Assembly: GCA_905181705.1 (NCBI GenBank)
Contig: CAJIYP010000002.1
Coordinates: forward strand, 124,001-188,000
Length of the DNA stretch: 64,000 nucleotides
Direction of reading: 5' to 3'
Source of the DNA: Cryomorphaceae bacterium BACL29 MAG-121220-bin8
GTDB lineage: Bacteria; Bacteroidota; Bacteroidia; Flavobacteriales; Flavobacteriaceae
In this document: one piece after another, positions 17,261-26,742 of the stretch
How positions within the stretch are numbered: position 1 is the first letter of the stretch
Layout: every line of letters starts with the position of its first letter
Position numbers and translations under genes: made by a program
Notes under the pieces: model-generated
What the model was told of the DNA's origin: nothing
What the model saw: only the letters and a program-made list of their open reading frames with translations
Databases searched by the model: none

Positions 17261-17294
17261 AAGCCCGTTTGTTAATTCAAACGGGTTTTTTTTT
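17261..17294 (+). terminator. his operon attenuator terminator
   Basis: Stem AAGCCCGTTTG with CAAACGGGTTT around a TTAATT loop, followed by a nine-base T-run, ending 17 bases before the hisG ATG. The 5' arm CGTTTG can instead pair with the upstream CAAACG inside the leader peptide gene. Confidence 0.9.
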
Positions 17295-17311
17295 ATAAAA
17301 AAAATCAATAA

Positions 17312-18169
17312 ATGAAAAAACTAAAAATAGCAATTCAGAAATCAGGAAGACTCAATGCGGATTCTTTAAACCTTTTGAACAAATGTGGAATTAAAATTGA
17401 TAACTATAAGGATCAATTAATGGCCTCGGCTAGAAATTTTCCTATTGAGGTTTATTTTTTAAGAAACAGTGATATTCCAAAATATATTAACGATGGTGTA
17501 GTTGATTTAGCAATAATTGGCGAAAATTTATTAATTGAAAAAGATTTTGAAATTGATGTTATAGAAAATTTAGGATTTTCTAAATGTAAGGTATCAATTG
17601 CAGTTCCAAAAGAAGTTAAATTTAATTCTATTTCTTATCTAAATAATCTTAAAATTGCTACATCCTATCCAAATACGCTTAAAAAATTTTTAAATAAAAA
17701 CAATATTATTGCGGATATCCATGTTATTAACGGATCAGTTGAGATAGCTCCAAACATTGGATTATCAGATGCTATATGTGATATAGTTTCAAGTGGGAGT
17801 ACACTTTATAAAAATAACTTAAAAGAAGTATTTGTAATTCATGAATCACAAGCTGTATTGGCTGGAAACAAACATATGTTAGAATCTAATAAATATTTGC
17901 TAGACAAATTTTTGTTTAGAGTTAGAGCTGTTTTAAAAGCCAAAGAGTCTAAGTACATTCTTTTAAACGCTCCAAATGATAAAATAAATGCTATTTCAGA
18001 AATACTTCCTGTTTTAAAGAGTCCAACTGTTCTTCCTTTAAATAAAGAGGGTTGGAGCTCTTTACACTCAGTTATCAATGAAGATACTTTTTGGGAAGTG
18101 ATCGATAAAATTAAAGATGCTGGAGCTGAAGATATATTAGTGTGTCCAATTGAAAAAATGGTTTTATAA
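17312..18169 (+). CDS. hisG: ATP phosphoribosyltransferase (long form)
   Basis: First committed step of histidine synthesis: ATP + PRPP to phosphoribosyl-ATP. The 285-residue length and C-terminal extension indicate the long HisG with its own regulatory domain for histidine feedback, so no HisZ is needed. Visible segments include IAIQKSGRL, VDLAIIGENLL, KIATSYPN, the PRPP-binding GSVEIAPNIGLSDAICDIVSSGSTL and the C-terminal GAEDILVCPIEKM. The stop overlaps the hisD start by one base (TAATG). It is the first structural gene after the attenuator. Confidence 0.96.
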   Translation: MKKLKIAIQKSGRLNADSLNLLNKCGIKIDNYKDQLMASARNFPIEVYFLRNSDIPKYINDGVVDLAIIGENLLIEKDFEIDVIENLGFSKCKVSIAVPKEVKFNSISYLNNLKIATSYPNTLKKFLNKNNIIADIHVINGSVEIAPNIGLSDAICDIVSSGSTLYKNNLKEVFVIHESQAVLAGNKHMLESNKYLLDKFLFRVRAVLKAKESKYILLNAPNDKINAISEILPVLKSPTVLPLNKEGWSSLHSVINEDTFWEVIDKIKDAGAEDILVCPIEKMVL

Positions 18170-19455
18170 TGAATAAAATATTTAATCCAGATAAAAGCTT
18201 ATGGACCTCAATGGTTAAACGACCAGTGTATAGTCTTGATTCTGTAAAAGACGTTGTAGATGAAATTTTTACAAATATTGAATTATATGGAGACAAATCC
18301 TTAATACAATACACGAAAAAATTCGACAACGTTGACTTGAATAATTTAAAGGTTAGCTCTGAAAAAATTAATAATTCAGAAAATGATATTGATAAGGATT
18401 TAAAAGAGTCTATCAATGTAGCTTTTAATAACATTTATAAATTTCACAAGAATCAGGTTGTTGATTTTAATAAAATTGAAACTACACCTGGAGTTTTATG
18501 TTGGCAAGAAAAAAGGGCTATTGAAAATGTTGGCTTGTATATTCCAGGTGGAACAGCTCCTTTGTTTTCATCAGTTTTAATGTTAGCTATTCCTGCTATG
18601 ATAGCTAAATGTAAAAACATTGTTCTTTGTTCTCCTCCTGATAAAAGTGGTGAACTTCATCCTGCTATCCTGTATTGTGCTAAACTTTGTAAAGTGGATA
18701 CGGTTATTTGTGTTGGTGGAGCTCAATCAATAGCGGCTATGAGTATTGGTACAGAGACTGTTCCTAAAGTAAACAAGATATTTGGACCAGGAAATCAGTT
18801 TGTTACCTATGCAAAATTAAAATCGATCAATTTTAATACAGCAATCGATATGCCTGCAGGTCCAAGTGAATTACTAGTGTTAGCAGACAAGTATGCTAAC
18901 CCTAGTTATATAGCATCAGATTTACTCTCTCAAGCAGAGCACGGACCTGATAGTCAGGTTATATTTGTAAGTCTTTCAAAATCCTTAATAAATGAAGTTG
19001 AAAAATGTATAAATGATCAAGTTAAAAGCCTAGATAGAATAGATTTTATTAATAAATCAATTTCAAATTCTAAACTTGTGTTTTTTGATGATAAAACAAA
19101 GGCAATTGATTTCATTAATTTATATGCACCAGAGCATTATATAATTAATGTTCAAGACGAATCTTTCTTTATTGATAATATAGTAAGTGCTGGATCTGTA
19201 TTTATTGGTAATTACACACCTGAAAGCGCTGGTGATTACGCTTCAGGAACAAATCACACTCTGCCAACAAATGGAAATGCTAAACAGTACAGTGGTGTTA
19301 ATTTAGATAGTTTTCAAAAGACAATCACTTTTCAGAAAATATCAAAAACAGGTTTATTGAATATTTCAAAAACAGTTGAAACCATGGCTCAAGCAGAAGG
19401 TTTACAGGCTCATAAAAATGCAGTATCAATAAGGGTTAGTGATTTAAAAAGTTAA
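18169..19455 (+). CDS. hisD: Histidinol dehydrogenase
   Basis: Zinc- and NAD-dependent oxidation of histidinol to histidine in two steps, the last reaction of the pathway. The 428 residues are typical. Signatures are NVGLYIPGGTAPLFSSV, the GPGNQFVTYAK loop, DMPAGPSE, QAEHGPDSQ with zinc ligands Gln and His, YAPEHYII and ESAGDYASGTNHTLPT. It is coupled to hisG by a one-base overlap, and hisC follows after a single base. Confidence 0.97.
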   Translation: MNKIFNPDKSLWTSMVKRPVYSLDSVKDVVDEIFTNIELYGDKSLIQYTKKFDNVDLNNLKVSSEKINNSENDIDKDLKESINVAFNNIYKFHKNQVVDFNKIETTPGVLCWQEKRAIENVGLYIPGGTAPLFSSVLMLAIPAMIAKCKNIVLCSPPDKSGELHPAILYCAKLCKVDTVICVGGAQSIAAMSIGTETVPKVNKIFGPGNQFVTYAKLKSINFNTAIDMPAGPSELLVLADKYANPSYIASDLLSQAEHGPDSQVIFVSLSKSLINEVEKCINDQVKSLDRIDFINKSISNSKLVFFDDKTKAIDFINLYAPEHYIINVQDESFFIDNIVSAGSVFIGNYTPESAGDYASGTNHTLPTNGNAKQYSGVNLDSFQKTITFQKISKTGLLNISKTVETMAQAEGLQAHKNAVSIRVSDLKS

Positions 19456-19456
19456 T

Positions 19457-20494
19457 ATGAAAATAGATGCTCTAGTAAGAGATAATGTTAAAAATATGTC
19501 TTCGTATTCATCTGCTAGAGATGAGCACAAGAATGGATATGATGAAAACTTAATTTATTTAGACGCAAATGAATCTCCTTTTGATAATGGAATTAATAGA
19601 TACCCAGATAATAAACATAATGATTTAAAGACAGTTGTTTCTAAAATTAAAAATGTAGGTGTAAATCAAGTTGTTTTTGGTAACGGGACAGATGAAATTC
19701 TTGACTTAATTGTTAGAGTTTTTTGTGATCCAAACCAAGATAAGATAATTACTCTACCTCCAACTTATGGAATGTACGATGTGATAGCCAAAACTAATAG
19801 TGTTGAGAATATTGAAATTCCATTAAAAAGTGATTTTTCAATTGATAGAGATAAAATACTAAGTTTAAAAGAATATAACACTAAGGTTTTATTCTTGTGC
19901 TCACCAAATAATCCCACAGGAAATTCATTTGATATTAATGTTTTAAGTGGTTTAATTAAAGACTTTAAGGGTGTTGTTGTTATTGATGAGGCTTATATAG
20001 ATTTTTCATCTCAAAAGTCTTTAATTAACCTTATTGATAAGTATGAAAATTTAATAATTACTCAAACTATGTCTAAGGCTTATGGAATGGCAGGTATTAG
20101 ATTGGGGATGGGATTTTCAAACGAAAAAACAATCAGTTACATAAATAAAATCAAACCTCCATATAATGTAAATATACTTACTAAAAATAAAGCTTTAGAG
20201 GAGCTGAAAAAAGTTAATGCAATTAAAAGTAATGTCAATTCTGTTTTAAATCAGAGAAAGAAATTGATTTCTTCTTTAGAAAAATTTGATTTTGTTGAAA
20301 AAACATACCAATCTGATGCGAATTTCATTCTAGTTAAAGTGGATAATGCTGATTTAAGATACAATCAGTTATTAAAAAAGGGTATTGTAGTTCGAAACAG
20401 AACGAATCAATATTTGTGTCAAAACTGTTTAAGAATTACACTTGGAACGAAGGATGAAAATAAAATATTAATAAAAACATTAAATGAATTATGA
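19457..20494 (+). CDS. hisC: Histidinol-phosphate aminotransferase
   Basis: PLP-dependent transamination of imidazole acetol-phosphate to histidinol phosphate. The 345-residue fold-type I enzyme has YLDANESPF at the N-terminus, CSPNNPTGN, VIDEAYIDF and the PLP-lysine motif MSKAYGMAGIRLG. The arginine motif near the C-terminus is LRITLGT. The start overlaps nothing upstream (one base gap). The 3' end overlaps hisB by four bases (ATGA). Confidence 0.96.
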   Translation: MKIDALVRDNVKNMSSYSSARDEHKNGYDENLIYLDANESPFDNGINRYPDNKHNDLKTVVSKIKNVGVNQVVFGNGTDEILDLIVRVFCDPNQDKIITLPPTYGMYDVIAKTNSVENIEIPLKSDFSIDRDKILSLKEYNTKVLFLCSPNNPTGNSFDINVLSGLIKDFKGVVVIDEAYIDFSSQKSLINLIDKYENLIITQTMSKAYGMAGIRLGMGFSNEKTISYINKIKPPYNVNILTKNKALEELKKVNAIKSNVNSVLNQRKKLISSLEKFDFVEKTYQSDANFILVKVDNADLRYNQLLKKGIVVRNRTNQYLCQNCLRITLGTKDENKILIKTLNEL

Positions 20495-21603
20495 AAAAGA
20501 TTCTTTTTATAGATAGAGATGGAACTTTGGTTGAAGAACCTAAACTGGATAAGCAATTAGATAGTTTTGAGAAATTATCTTTTTTTCCAGGTGTATTTAA
20601 GTATTTAAATAAAATTAGTGAAGAGTTGGATTTTAAACTGGTTATGGTTACTAATCAAGACGGTTTAGGAACAGACTCTTTTCCTGAGGAAACCTTTTGG
20701 CCTGTTCAAAATTTTATTATTAATTCATTTAAAAATGAAGAGGTTAGATTTTTTAAAACACACATTGATAAAAGTTTTGAAAACGAGAACTCTAATTATA
20801 GAAAACCAAGAACTGGAATGTTAACAGAATACATTGAAGATGCTAATATTGATATAAAGAATTCTTTTATCATTGGAGACAGGCAATCTGATATGCAACT
20901 GGCAAAGAACTTGAATTGTTCAGGGATTCTTTACAATGGCACAGAACTTAATGATTCATTAAATGATGTTGTTAAACTTAAAACAGATTCTTGGAAATCT
21001 GTTTACGAGTATTTGAGCGGATTAAACAGGTATTCTTTTTTTAAAAGAAAAACTAACGAAACAAATATTGAGATTGAACTTGATTTAGATGGTACTGGTA
21101 AAAGTAATATAGATACTGGTCTTTCTTTTTTTGATCATATGCTTGATCAGCTTTCTAAACATTCACTTGTAGATTTAAATATCAAAGTTGATGGTGATTT
21201 AAATGTTGATGAGCATCACACTATAGAGGATACTGCTATTGCTCTTGGAGAATCGTTTTCCGCGATGCTAGGAAAGAAAATAGGAATCGAAAGATATGCC
21301 TTTTTACTTCCTATGGACGACTGTTTAACTCAAGTGGCAATAGATTTTGGTGGAAGAAGTTGGCTGGTTTGGGACGCTGAATTTAAAAGAGAGAAAATAG
21401 GGGATGTGCCAACTGAAATGTTTTATCACTTTTTTAAATCGTTCTGTGACGGAGCTAAACTAAATGCTAATATTAAAGTTGAAGGAACTAATGAGCACCA
21501 TAAAATAGAATCTATTTTCAAGGCTTTCGCTAAGTGTATTAAAAGTGCAGTAAGTAAAAATCAAGATAAATTAATATTGCCTTCCACTAAAGGAGTTTTA
21601 TAA
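20491..21603 (+). CDS. hisB: Bifunctional histidinol-phosphatase / imidazoleglycerol-phosphate dehydratase
   Basis: Two pathway steps in one 370-residue protein. Residues 1-170 are a HAD phosphatase with the nucleophile motif DRDGTL (D8, D10) and IGDRQSDMQLA. Residues 185-370 are the dehydratase with FFDHMLDQLSKH, DEHHTIEDTAIALGE and EGTNEHHKIESIFKAFA metal-binding motifs. The phosphatase domain lacks the cysteines of the structural zinc loop of E. coli HisB (THIDKSFENENSNYRKP has no Cys). From memory this is normal in Bacteroidota, so it is not a defect. It overlaps hisC by four bases and hisH by one. Confidence 0.96.
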   Translation: MKKILFIDRDGTLVEEPKLDKQLDSFEKLSFFPGVFKYLNKISEELDFKLVMVTNQDGLGTDSFPEETFWPVQNFIINSFKNEEVRFFKTHIDKSFENENSNYRKPRTGMLTEYIEDANIDIKNSFIIGDRQSDMQLAKNLNCSGILYNGTELNDSLNDVVKLKTDSWKSVYEYLSGLNRYSFFKRKTNETNIEIELDLDGTGKSNIDTGLSFFDHMLDQLSKHSLVDLNIKVDGDLNVDEHHTIEDTAIALGESFSAMLGKKIGIERYAFLLPMDDCLTQVAIDFGGRSWLVWDAEFKREKIGDVPTEMFYHFFKSFCDGAKLNANIKVEGTNEHHKIESIFKAFAKCIKSAVSKNQDKLILPSTKGVL

Positions 21604-22187
21604 TGAGAATAGCAATAATTGATTATGGCGCTGGAAACATTCAAAGTGTGAAATATGCTTTGAAAAGACTTGGTTGTAAAGGAATTTTAACTTCAGATAA
21701 AGAAGTGATTTCAGGTTCAGATAAAGTTATTTTTCCAGGTGTAGGGCAGGCTAGTAGTGCAATGAAAAAACTTAAATCTGAAAGTTTGAATGTGCTTATT
21801 CCTAATTTAAAACAACCAGTTTTAGGTATATGTTTAGGCATGCAATTAATGTGTGATTTTTCTGATGAAGGAAACACCGAGTGTCTAAAAATATTTAACT
21901 CTAAAGTCAAAAAGTTTGACAACTCTTTAAAGGTTCCTCAAATTGGATGGAATACTGTTTTTGATTTAAAAACCAGTCTGTTTGATTCAATCAGTGAAAA
22001 GGAATACATGTATTTAGTACACAGTTATTTTGTCCCCGTTTCCCCTGAAACTATTGCAACTTCTAAATACGGAATTGATTACAGTACAGCAATTAAAAAA
22101 AATAATTTTACAGGAGTTCAGTTTCACCCAGAAAAGAGTGGAGGCAAAGGGGAAATTATACTTAAAAATTTTATAACTAATCCATAA
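21603..22187 (+). CDS. hisH: Imidazole glycerol phosphate synthase, glutaminase subunit
   Basis: Class I glutamine amidotransferase that supplies ammonia to HisF. The 194-residue protein has the nucleophile motif GICLGMQLM (C77), [11 protein letters not shown] at the N-terminus, YLVHSYFV and the catalytic His/Glu in QFHPEKS. It starts on the last base of hisB (one-base overlap) and hisA starts on its last base. The partner hisF is two genes downstream. Confidence 0.97.
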   Translation: MRIAIIDYGAGNIQSVKYALKRLGCKGILTSDKEVISGSDKVIFPGVGQASSAMKKLKSESLNVLIPNLKQPVLGICLGMQLMCDFSDEGNTECLKIFNSKVKKFDNSLKVPQIGWNTVFDLKTSLFDSISEKEYMYLVHSYFVPVSPETIATSKYGIDYSTAIKKNNFTGVQFHPEKSGGKGEIILKNFITNP

Positions 22188-22909
22188 TGAGAATAATTCC
22201 AGCCATTGATATTATTGAAGGAAAGTGTGTAAGACTATCACAAGGTGATTATAGTAAAAAAACTATATATAGCTCTAGTCCATTTGAAATAGCTCAGAGA
22301 TTTGAAGATCATGGGATTAATTATCTTCATTTAGTTGATCTAGACGGCGCTAAGTCAAGTAAGATTATAAATCATAAGATTTTAGAGCAAATAGCTTTAA
22401 AAACTGCCTTAAATGTTGATTTTGGTGGTGGATTAAAATCAATTGAAGATGTGAGAGTGGCATTTGAATCAGGCGCATGTCAGGTTACTCTAGGTAGTAT
22501 TGCTGTTTCAAGCCCTGAAACGTTTGTTGAGTTGTTTGATAAATATGGAGCAGATAAGATTATTTTAGGTGCTGATTTTTTAGATAATAAGATTAAAACC
22601 AATGGATGGCTTAATGATTCGGGAAATGATCTTATGGATTTTTTAAATTATCACATCTTAAAAGGGTTAAAGTATATTATTCCAACTGATATTTCTAAAG
22701 ACGGAATGCTTAAAGGTCCTTCAATAGAAACTTATAAAAATATCTTGAAATCATATAAAGATATTTGTTTAATTGCTTCAGGTGGAATCTCAAATATTAA
22801 AGATTTAGAAGATTTAAAAGATGCGGGTTGTGAGGGTGCTATTCTTGGAAAAGCGATTTATGAAAACAAGATAGAATTGAAAAGTTTATTGAATTTTATA
22901 GAAAAGTAA
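22187..22909 (+). CDS. hisA: ProFAR isomerase
   Basis: Isomerises ProFAR to PRFAR through an Amadori rearrangement. The 240-residue TIM barrel has [18 protein letters not shown] (catalytic Asp8), [14 protein letters not shown] and ILGADF around residue 127 with the second catalytic Asp, and phosphate-binding ASGGISN and [10 protein letters not shown]. It is related to HisF by ancient duplication. The stop and start codons overlap hisH and hisF by one base each. Confidence 0.97.
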   Translation: MRIIPAIDIIEGKCVRLSQGDYSKKTIYSSSPFEIAQRFEDHGINYLHLVDLDGAKSSKIINHKILEQIALKTALNVDFGGGLKSIEDVRVAFESGACQVTLGSIAVSSPETFVELFDKYGADKIILGADFLDNKIKTNGWLNDSGNDLMDFLNYHILKGLKYIIPTDISKDGMLKGPSIETYKNILKSYKDICLIASGGISNIKDLEDLKDAGCEGAILGKAIYENKIELKSLLNFIEK

Positions 22910-23664
22910 TGCTAGCAAAAAGAATAATACCATGTCTTGACATTAAGGATTCTAGAACCGTAAAGGGGGTTAATTTTGTTGACCTTATAGATGCAGGAGA
23001 TCCGATTGAGCTTGCTAGATATTACTCTGAAAATGGAGCAGATGAGCTTGTGTTTTTAGATATAACAGCTACTAAAGAAGATAGAAAAACATTTGCTAAG
23101 CTTGCTGACCAGATTTCAGAGAATATTAATATTCCGTTCACTGTTGGTGGTGGAATTAAAACAGTAGAAGATGTAGATATCCTTCTTAAAAGTGGAGCAG
23201 ACAAGGTTTCTATCAACAGTTATGCTGTAAAAAATCCTGATTTTATTAATGAGTTAGCGACAAATTTCGGAACTCAATGTGTTGTAGTTGCTATAGATGC
23301 TAAGTATGTTAATGATGATTGGTTTGTATACTTGGTCGGAGGAAGGGTTAAAACAGATGTCAGATTATTTGACTGGGCTAAAGAAGTGGAGGATAGAGGA
23401 GCAGGTGAAATTCTTTTTACTTCGATGGATCATGACGGAACTAAAAACGGATTTGCTTGTCAGGCACTTGAAAAGTTATCGCAAATAGTCAATATTCCTA
23501 TAATTGCATCTGGTGGAGCAGGTAAGATTGAACATTTCAGTGAAGTTTTTAAATCAGGGAATATTGATGCCGCACTTGCTGCAAGTGTGTTTCATTTTAA
23601 TGAAATTGGATTACAAGAACTCAAGATAGAATTAAAAAACAGTAATATACCCATACGATTATGA
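22909..23664 (+). CDS. hisF: Imidazole glycerol phosphate synthase, cyclase subunit
   Basis: Uses HisH-derived ammonia to convert PRFAR into imidazole glycerol phosphate and AICAR. The 251-residue TIM barrel has [19 protein letters not shown] with catalytic Asp11, [26 protein letters not shown] with the second Asp near 130, [11 protein letters not shown] and [11 protein letters not shown]. The four-base overlap with hisIE (ATGA-type) continues the tight coupling of the operon. Confidence 0.97.
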   Translation: MLAKRIIPCLDIKDSRTVKGVNFVDLIDAGDPIELARYYSENGADELVFLDITATKEDRKTFAKLADQISENINIPFTVGGGIKTVEDVDILLKSGADKVSINSYAVKNPDFINELATNFGTQCVVVAIDAKYVNDDWFVYLVGGRVKTDVRLFDWAKEVEDRGAGEILFTSMDHDGTKNGFACQALEKLSQIVNIPIIASGGAGKIEHFSEVFKSGNIDAALAASVFHFNEIGLQELKIELKNSNIPIRL

Positions 23665-24254
23665 ATTTAGATTTTAATAAAAATAAAGACGGATTAGTGC
23701 CCGCAATTATTCAGGATTATAATACCCATAAAGTGTTGATGCTAGGTTATTTAAACAAAGAGTCCTTAAGTTTAACTTTAAGTACAGATGTGGTTCATTT
23801 TTATAGTAGAACTAAACAAAGAATTTGGAAAAAAGGTGAAGAAAGTGGTAACGAACTTAAGTTGGTTTCTTTAAAGGAGGACTGTGATAATGATACTGTT
23901 TTAATTAAAGTAAATCCGGTTGGACCAGTATGTCATAAAGGAGATGATACTTGTTTTAAGGATTTAAATGTAAAAGATGATTTTATTAATAAACTTGAGG
24001 ATATAATTGAAGACAGAAAGATTAATCCCTCTGATTCTAGTTATGTATCATGTCTTTTTGAAAAAGGAATTAATAAGATTGCTCAAAAGCTTGGTGAAGA
24101 AGCTATTGAGCTTGTTATTGAGGCTAAAGATAATAATGAGGACTTGTTTTTAAACGAGTCAGCTGATTTATTATTTCATTTCTTAATTCTTCTTCAAGAA
24201 AAAGGTTATAAAATAAAGGATGTCGTTAAAGTGCTAAATAGTAGATCAGTGTAG
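23661..24254 (+). CDS. hisIE: Bifunctional phosphoribosyl-AMP cyclohydrolase / phosphoribosyl-ATP pyrophosphatase
   Basis: Steps two and three of the pathway in one 197-residue protein. The N-terminal HisI domain (1-105) has [35 protein letters not shown] and the zinc-site sequence [10 protein letters not shown]...[12 protein letters not shown]. The C-terminal HisE domain (110-197) has a [21 protein letters not shown] helix and the [13 protein letters not shown] motif. It is the last gene of the his operon. The 170 bases after it are AT-rich with no obvious terminator hairpin. Confidence 0.97.
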   Translation: MNLDFNKNKDGLVPAIIQDYNTHKVLMLGYLNKESLSLTLSTDVVHFYSRTKQRIWKKGEESGNELKLVSLKEDCDNDTVLIKVNPVGPVCHKGDDTCFKDLNVKDDFINKLEDIIEDRKINPSDSSYVSCLFEKGINKIAQKLGEEAIELVIEAKDNNEDLFLNESADLLFHFLILLQEKGYKIKDVVKVLNSRSV

Positions 24255-24425
24255 TATTTAAATCTGGTAAAAAATATTATGGGAGGATATTTTTATATTT
24301 AAATAAAAAAAAAGTTAAGTTTTAAAATATTAATAATTTATAAGATAAAGTAAAAAAAAAGAATCATTCTCAGATAATTTTAATATAAACTATAAAATCT
24401 CTATTTTTACACTTTAAAACTATAT

Positions 24426-24872
24426 ATGGCTAAATCACAACAAACCTTTAACAAATTAGAAAAAGAAAAGAAACGTAAAAAGAAGAAAGAGGATAAGAGA
24501 AAGAAGATGTTGCATCGTAAAGAAGCAAGAGAAAGTGGAGATTTAGTAACTAATGAGTTTGTTTATGTTGATTACAACGGAAACTTCACTGATACACCTC
24601 CAGATCCGTCAGAAAAGAAGAAAATAAACGCTAAAAGTATTGTTATTGGTGTTCCTAAGCGTGAAGCTGTGAAAACAAATGGATTTATTGGAAAAGTTAA
24701 TTTCTTTGATCATTCTAAAGGATTCGGGTTTATTATTGATCCAGAATCACAAGAAAAATATTTTGTTCATATTAGTGAATGTATTGATGAAATTACCGAG
24801 GGTGACAAAGTTGAATTCGATACTATCAAAGGCGCTAAGGGAATGAACGCTATAAAGGTAAAGAAGGTTTAA
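24426..24872 (+). CDS. Cold-shock-domain protein with lysine-rich N-terminus
   Basis: A 148-residue protein. Residues 10-35 are a highly basic stretch (KLEKEKKRKKKKEDKRKKM). Residues about 83-148 are a cold-shock domain with RNP1 KGFGFI and RNP2 YFVHIS. The domain binds single-stranded nucleic acid, and the basic tail probably adds RNA or ribosome affinity. The extended architecture is common in Bacteroidota. It appears to be a single-gene transcript between the his operon and the DUF2911 gene. Confidence 0.93.
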   Translation: MAKSQQTFNKLEKEKKRKKKKEDKRKKMLHRKEARESGDLVTNEFVYVDYNGNFTDTPPDPSEKKKINAKSIVIGVPKREAVKTNGFIGKVNFFDHSKGFGFIIDPESQEKYFVHISECIDEITEGDKVEFDTIKGAKGMNAIKVKKV

Positions 24873-24938
24873 TACTATATTGAACTATAATTTATATTAT
24901 GTTAAATCGTTTATGTTTCAATCTATAATCAAATTATT

Positions 24939-25490
24939 ATGAAAAAAAAGATATTATATACCCTGCTAGTTTTACTTATTGCTTTTATTCTATTTGCCGT
25001 GTATACAGTCAACAATCCTAAAAGCCCCCTTCAAACAGCTGTTTATTCAGAAAATGGTAAAGAAATTACAATTACCTATAGCAGTCCTTTTAAAAATGGT
25101 AGACTTATTTTTGGATCAGAAGCTGATTCTGCATTAGTTCTTTATGATAAATATTGGAGAACTGGAGCAAATAGACATACTATGCTTAAAACTAATTCTG
25201 ATCTAATTTTTGGAAACAATACGCTTCCTAAAGGTGAATATTCGTTGTATAGTGTCCCTGGAAATCATACCTGGGATATCACTTTTAATTCTACTAATGC
25301 TTATTTTGGTATTTCTCAACCTGATTCTGAAATGGATTTATTTACTATTTCTGTCCCTTCAAGTACCATTGAAGAGTCTGTAGAACAGTTAACATTTGAT
25401 TTTATTTCATCAAATTCTGAATCTTCTAATTTAAGTACATCAATAAGATTAAGATGGGATTTAACTGAAATATTAATTCCATTTAATTAA
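24939..25490 (+). CDS. DUF2911 family membrane-anchored protein
   Basis: A 183-residue protein with one N-terminal hydrophobic helix (about residues 5-24), either a signal anchor or an uncleaved signal peptide. The rest is an envelope-side domain with YSSPFKNGRLIFG, YWRTGANRHT and LPKGEYSLYSVPG, which are the marks of the DUF2911 family abundant in Bacteroidota. Its function is unknown. The amidohydrolase gene starts three bases after its stop, so the two are likely co-expressed. Confidence 0.88.
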   Translation: MKKKILYTLLVLLIAFILFAVYTVNNPKSPLQTAVYSENGKEITITYSSPFKNGRLIFGSEADSALVLYDKYWRTGANRHTMLKTNSDLIFGNNTLPKGEYSLYSVPGNHTWDITFNSTNAYFGISQPDSEMDLFTISVPSSTIEESVEQLTFDFISSNSESSNLSTSIRLRWDLTEILIPFN

Positions 25491-25492
25491 TA

Positions 25493-26665
25493 ATGTTTTC
25501 TTTTAAAAATTTTTTAAAAGTTCTACTCTTTTTTTTCTCTGTCCTAATAGTAATTCTAATTGTTAGTGGGATTTCTTATTTAGTTATTAATAAAGTTCAA
25601 ATCAAAAATAATTTAATGGATATTGAGGAATATTCTCCTATTTCTACTTTAGTTGTTTCTGAAAATCCTCTTAAAAAATCCAAATTTCCTTTTATTGATG
25701 TACATAGCCACCATTGGGATATGGCTGTTAAAGATTTGTCAGGTATTGTTAGTGAAATGGATGATTTAAACATGAAATACATGATTAACCTCAGTGGATC
25801 TGGTTTTGCTACATTTTCTGGAAATCAATCCTTGATGGATCTTAACCTTTCAAAATCTTTAACAAACGTTAAAGAAAATTTCCCTAAAAGATTTGGGGTT
25901 TTTGTGAATTTAGATTTAAATAAAATTGATGACAAAGATTTCGCTAAATCTTCTGTTGAAATACTTGAAAATGCTGTTGTTCAAGGAGCTATAGGTTTGA
26001 AAATTTATAAAAATCTCGGTCTTAATTTAAAAGATTCAAAAGGAATAAGAGTAAAAGTTGACGACAAAAGATTGTCCCCAATATGGGAAGCTTGTGCAAA
26101 ATTAAATATTCCAGTCTTAATTCATTCTGGTGAGCCCTCCCCTTTCTTCGACCCTATCGATAAATATAACGAGAGATGGTTACATGCCAGACAAAAACCA
26201 AATAGTTTTAGACCATCAGACAAATATCCCACATTTGATACCGTGATGAAAGAACAGTACAATATGTTTAAAAATCATCCAAGTACTACTTTTATTAATG
26301 CTCACATGGGTTGGATGGCAAATGACTTAGATAAGTTAGGAAAACATTTAGATGATCTTCCTAATGTACATACGGAAATTGGTGCTGTAATAGGTGAATT
26401 AGGTAGACAACCTAGAAAAGCAAGACAGTTTTTTATAAATTACCAAGATAGAATCATGTTTGGTAAGGATACTTATAAGAAATCTGAATTTGATGTATAC
26501 TTTAGAGTACTTGAAACTGACGATGAATATTTTGACTATTACAGAAAAAGACATGGCCTATGGAAGATGTATGGTCTTAATCTTCCTGATGAAGTGCTTA
26601 AGAAGCTGTATTATAAAAATGCTTTAAACCTATTCCCCTCAATTGACGATAATTTATTTAATTAA
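25493..26665 (+). CDS. Membrane-anchored amidohydrolase family protein
   Basis: A 390-residue protein with an N-terminal transmembrane helix (about 8-32) and an amidohydrolase (TIM-barrel metallohydrolase, amidohydro_2-like) domain. Likely metal ligands are in FIDVHSHHWD, VLIHSGEPSPFFDP and INAHMGW, and the catalytic Asp is in MFGKDTYK. The substrate is not evident. The anchor suggests action on the periplasmic side, perhaps together with the DUF2911 protein three bases upstream. Confidence 0.85.
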   Translation: MFSFKNFLKVLLFFFSVLIVILIVSGISYLVINKVQIKNNLMDIEEYSPISTLVVSENPLKKSKFPFIDVHSHHWDMAVKDLSGIVSEMDDLNMKYMINLSGSGFATFSGNQSLMDLNLSKSLTNVKENFPKRFGVFVNLDLNKIDDKDFAKSSVEILENAVVQGAIGLKIYKNLGLNLKDSKGIRVKVDDKRLSPIWEACAKLNIPVLIHSGEPSPFFDPIDKYNERWLHARQKPNSFRPSDKYPTFDTVMKEQYNMFKNHPSTTFINAHMGWMANDLDKLGKHLDDLPNVHTEIGAVIGELGRQPRKARQFFINYQDRIMFGKDTYKKSEFDVYFRVLETDDEYFDYYRKRHGLWKMYGLNLPDEVLKKLYYKNALNLFPSIDDNLFN

Positions 26666-26742
26666 TTTTTTCTACTAATCATAAACAGTTTTGTAGTTTG
26701 ATTATTTGTGATTAACTATGCATTAATATTTAATTTGATGTT

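Larger units (their letters stand above)
17182..17294 (+). repeat. Direct repeat, copy B (his attenuator)
   Basis: Second copy of the repeat at 14526-14638. It shares GTGATGTGATGATATTGTTA and nearly all of the terminator. It lacks one T in the AT-rich spacer and differs at the paired positions G17228/C17266, which are A14572/T14611 in copy A. Confidence 0.85.

Noticed and set aside
20491-21603. Loss of the zinc-binding cysteines in the HisB phosphatase domain, at first sight a defect.
   Set aside because: As I recall, Bacteroidota HisB proteins generally lack them, and all catalytic residues are present, so I treated it as lineage-typical.
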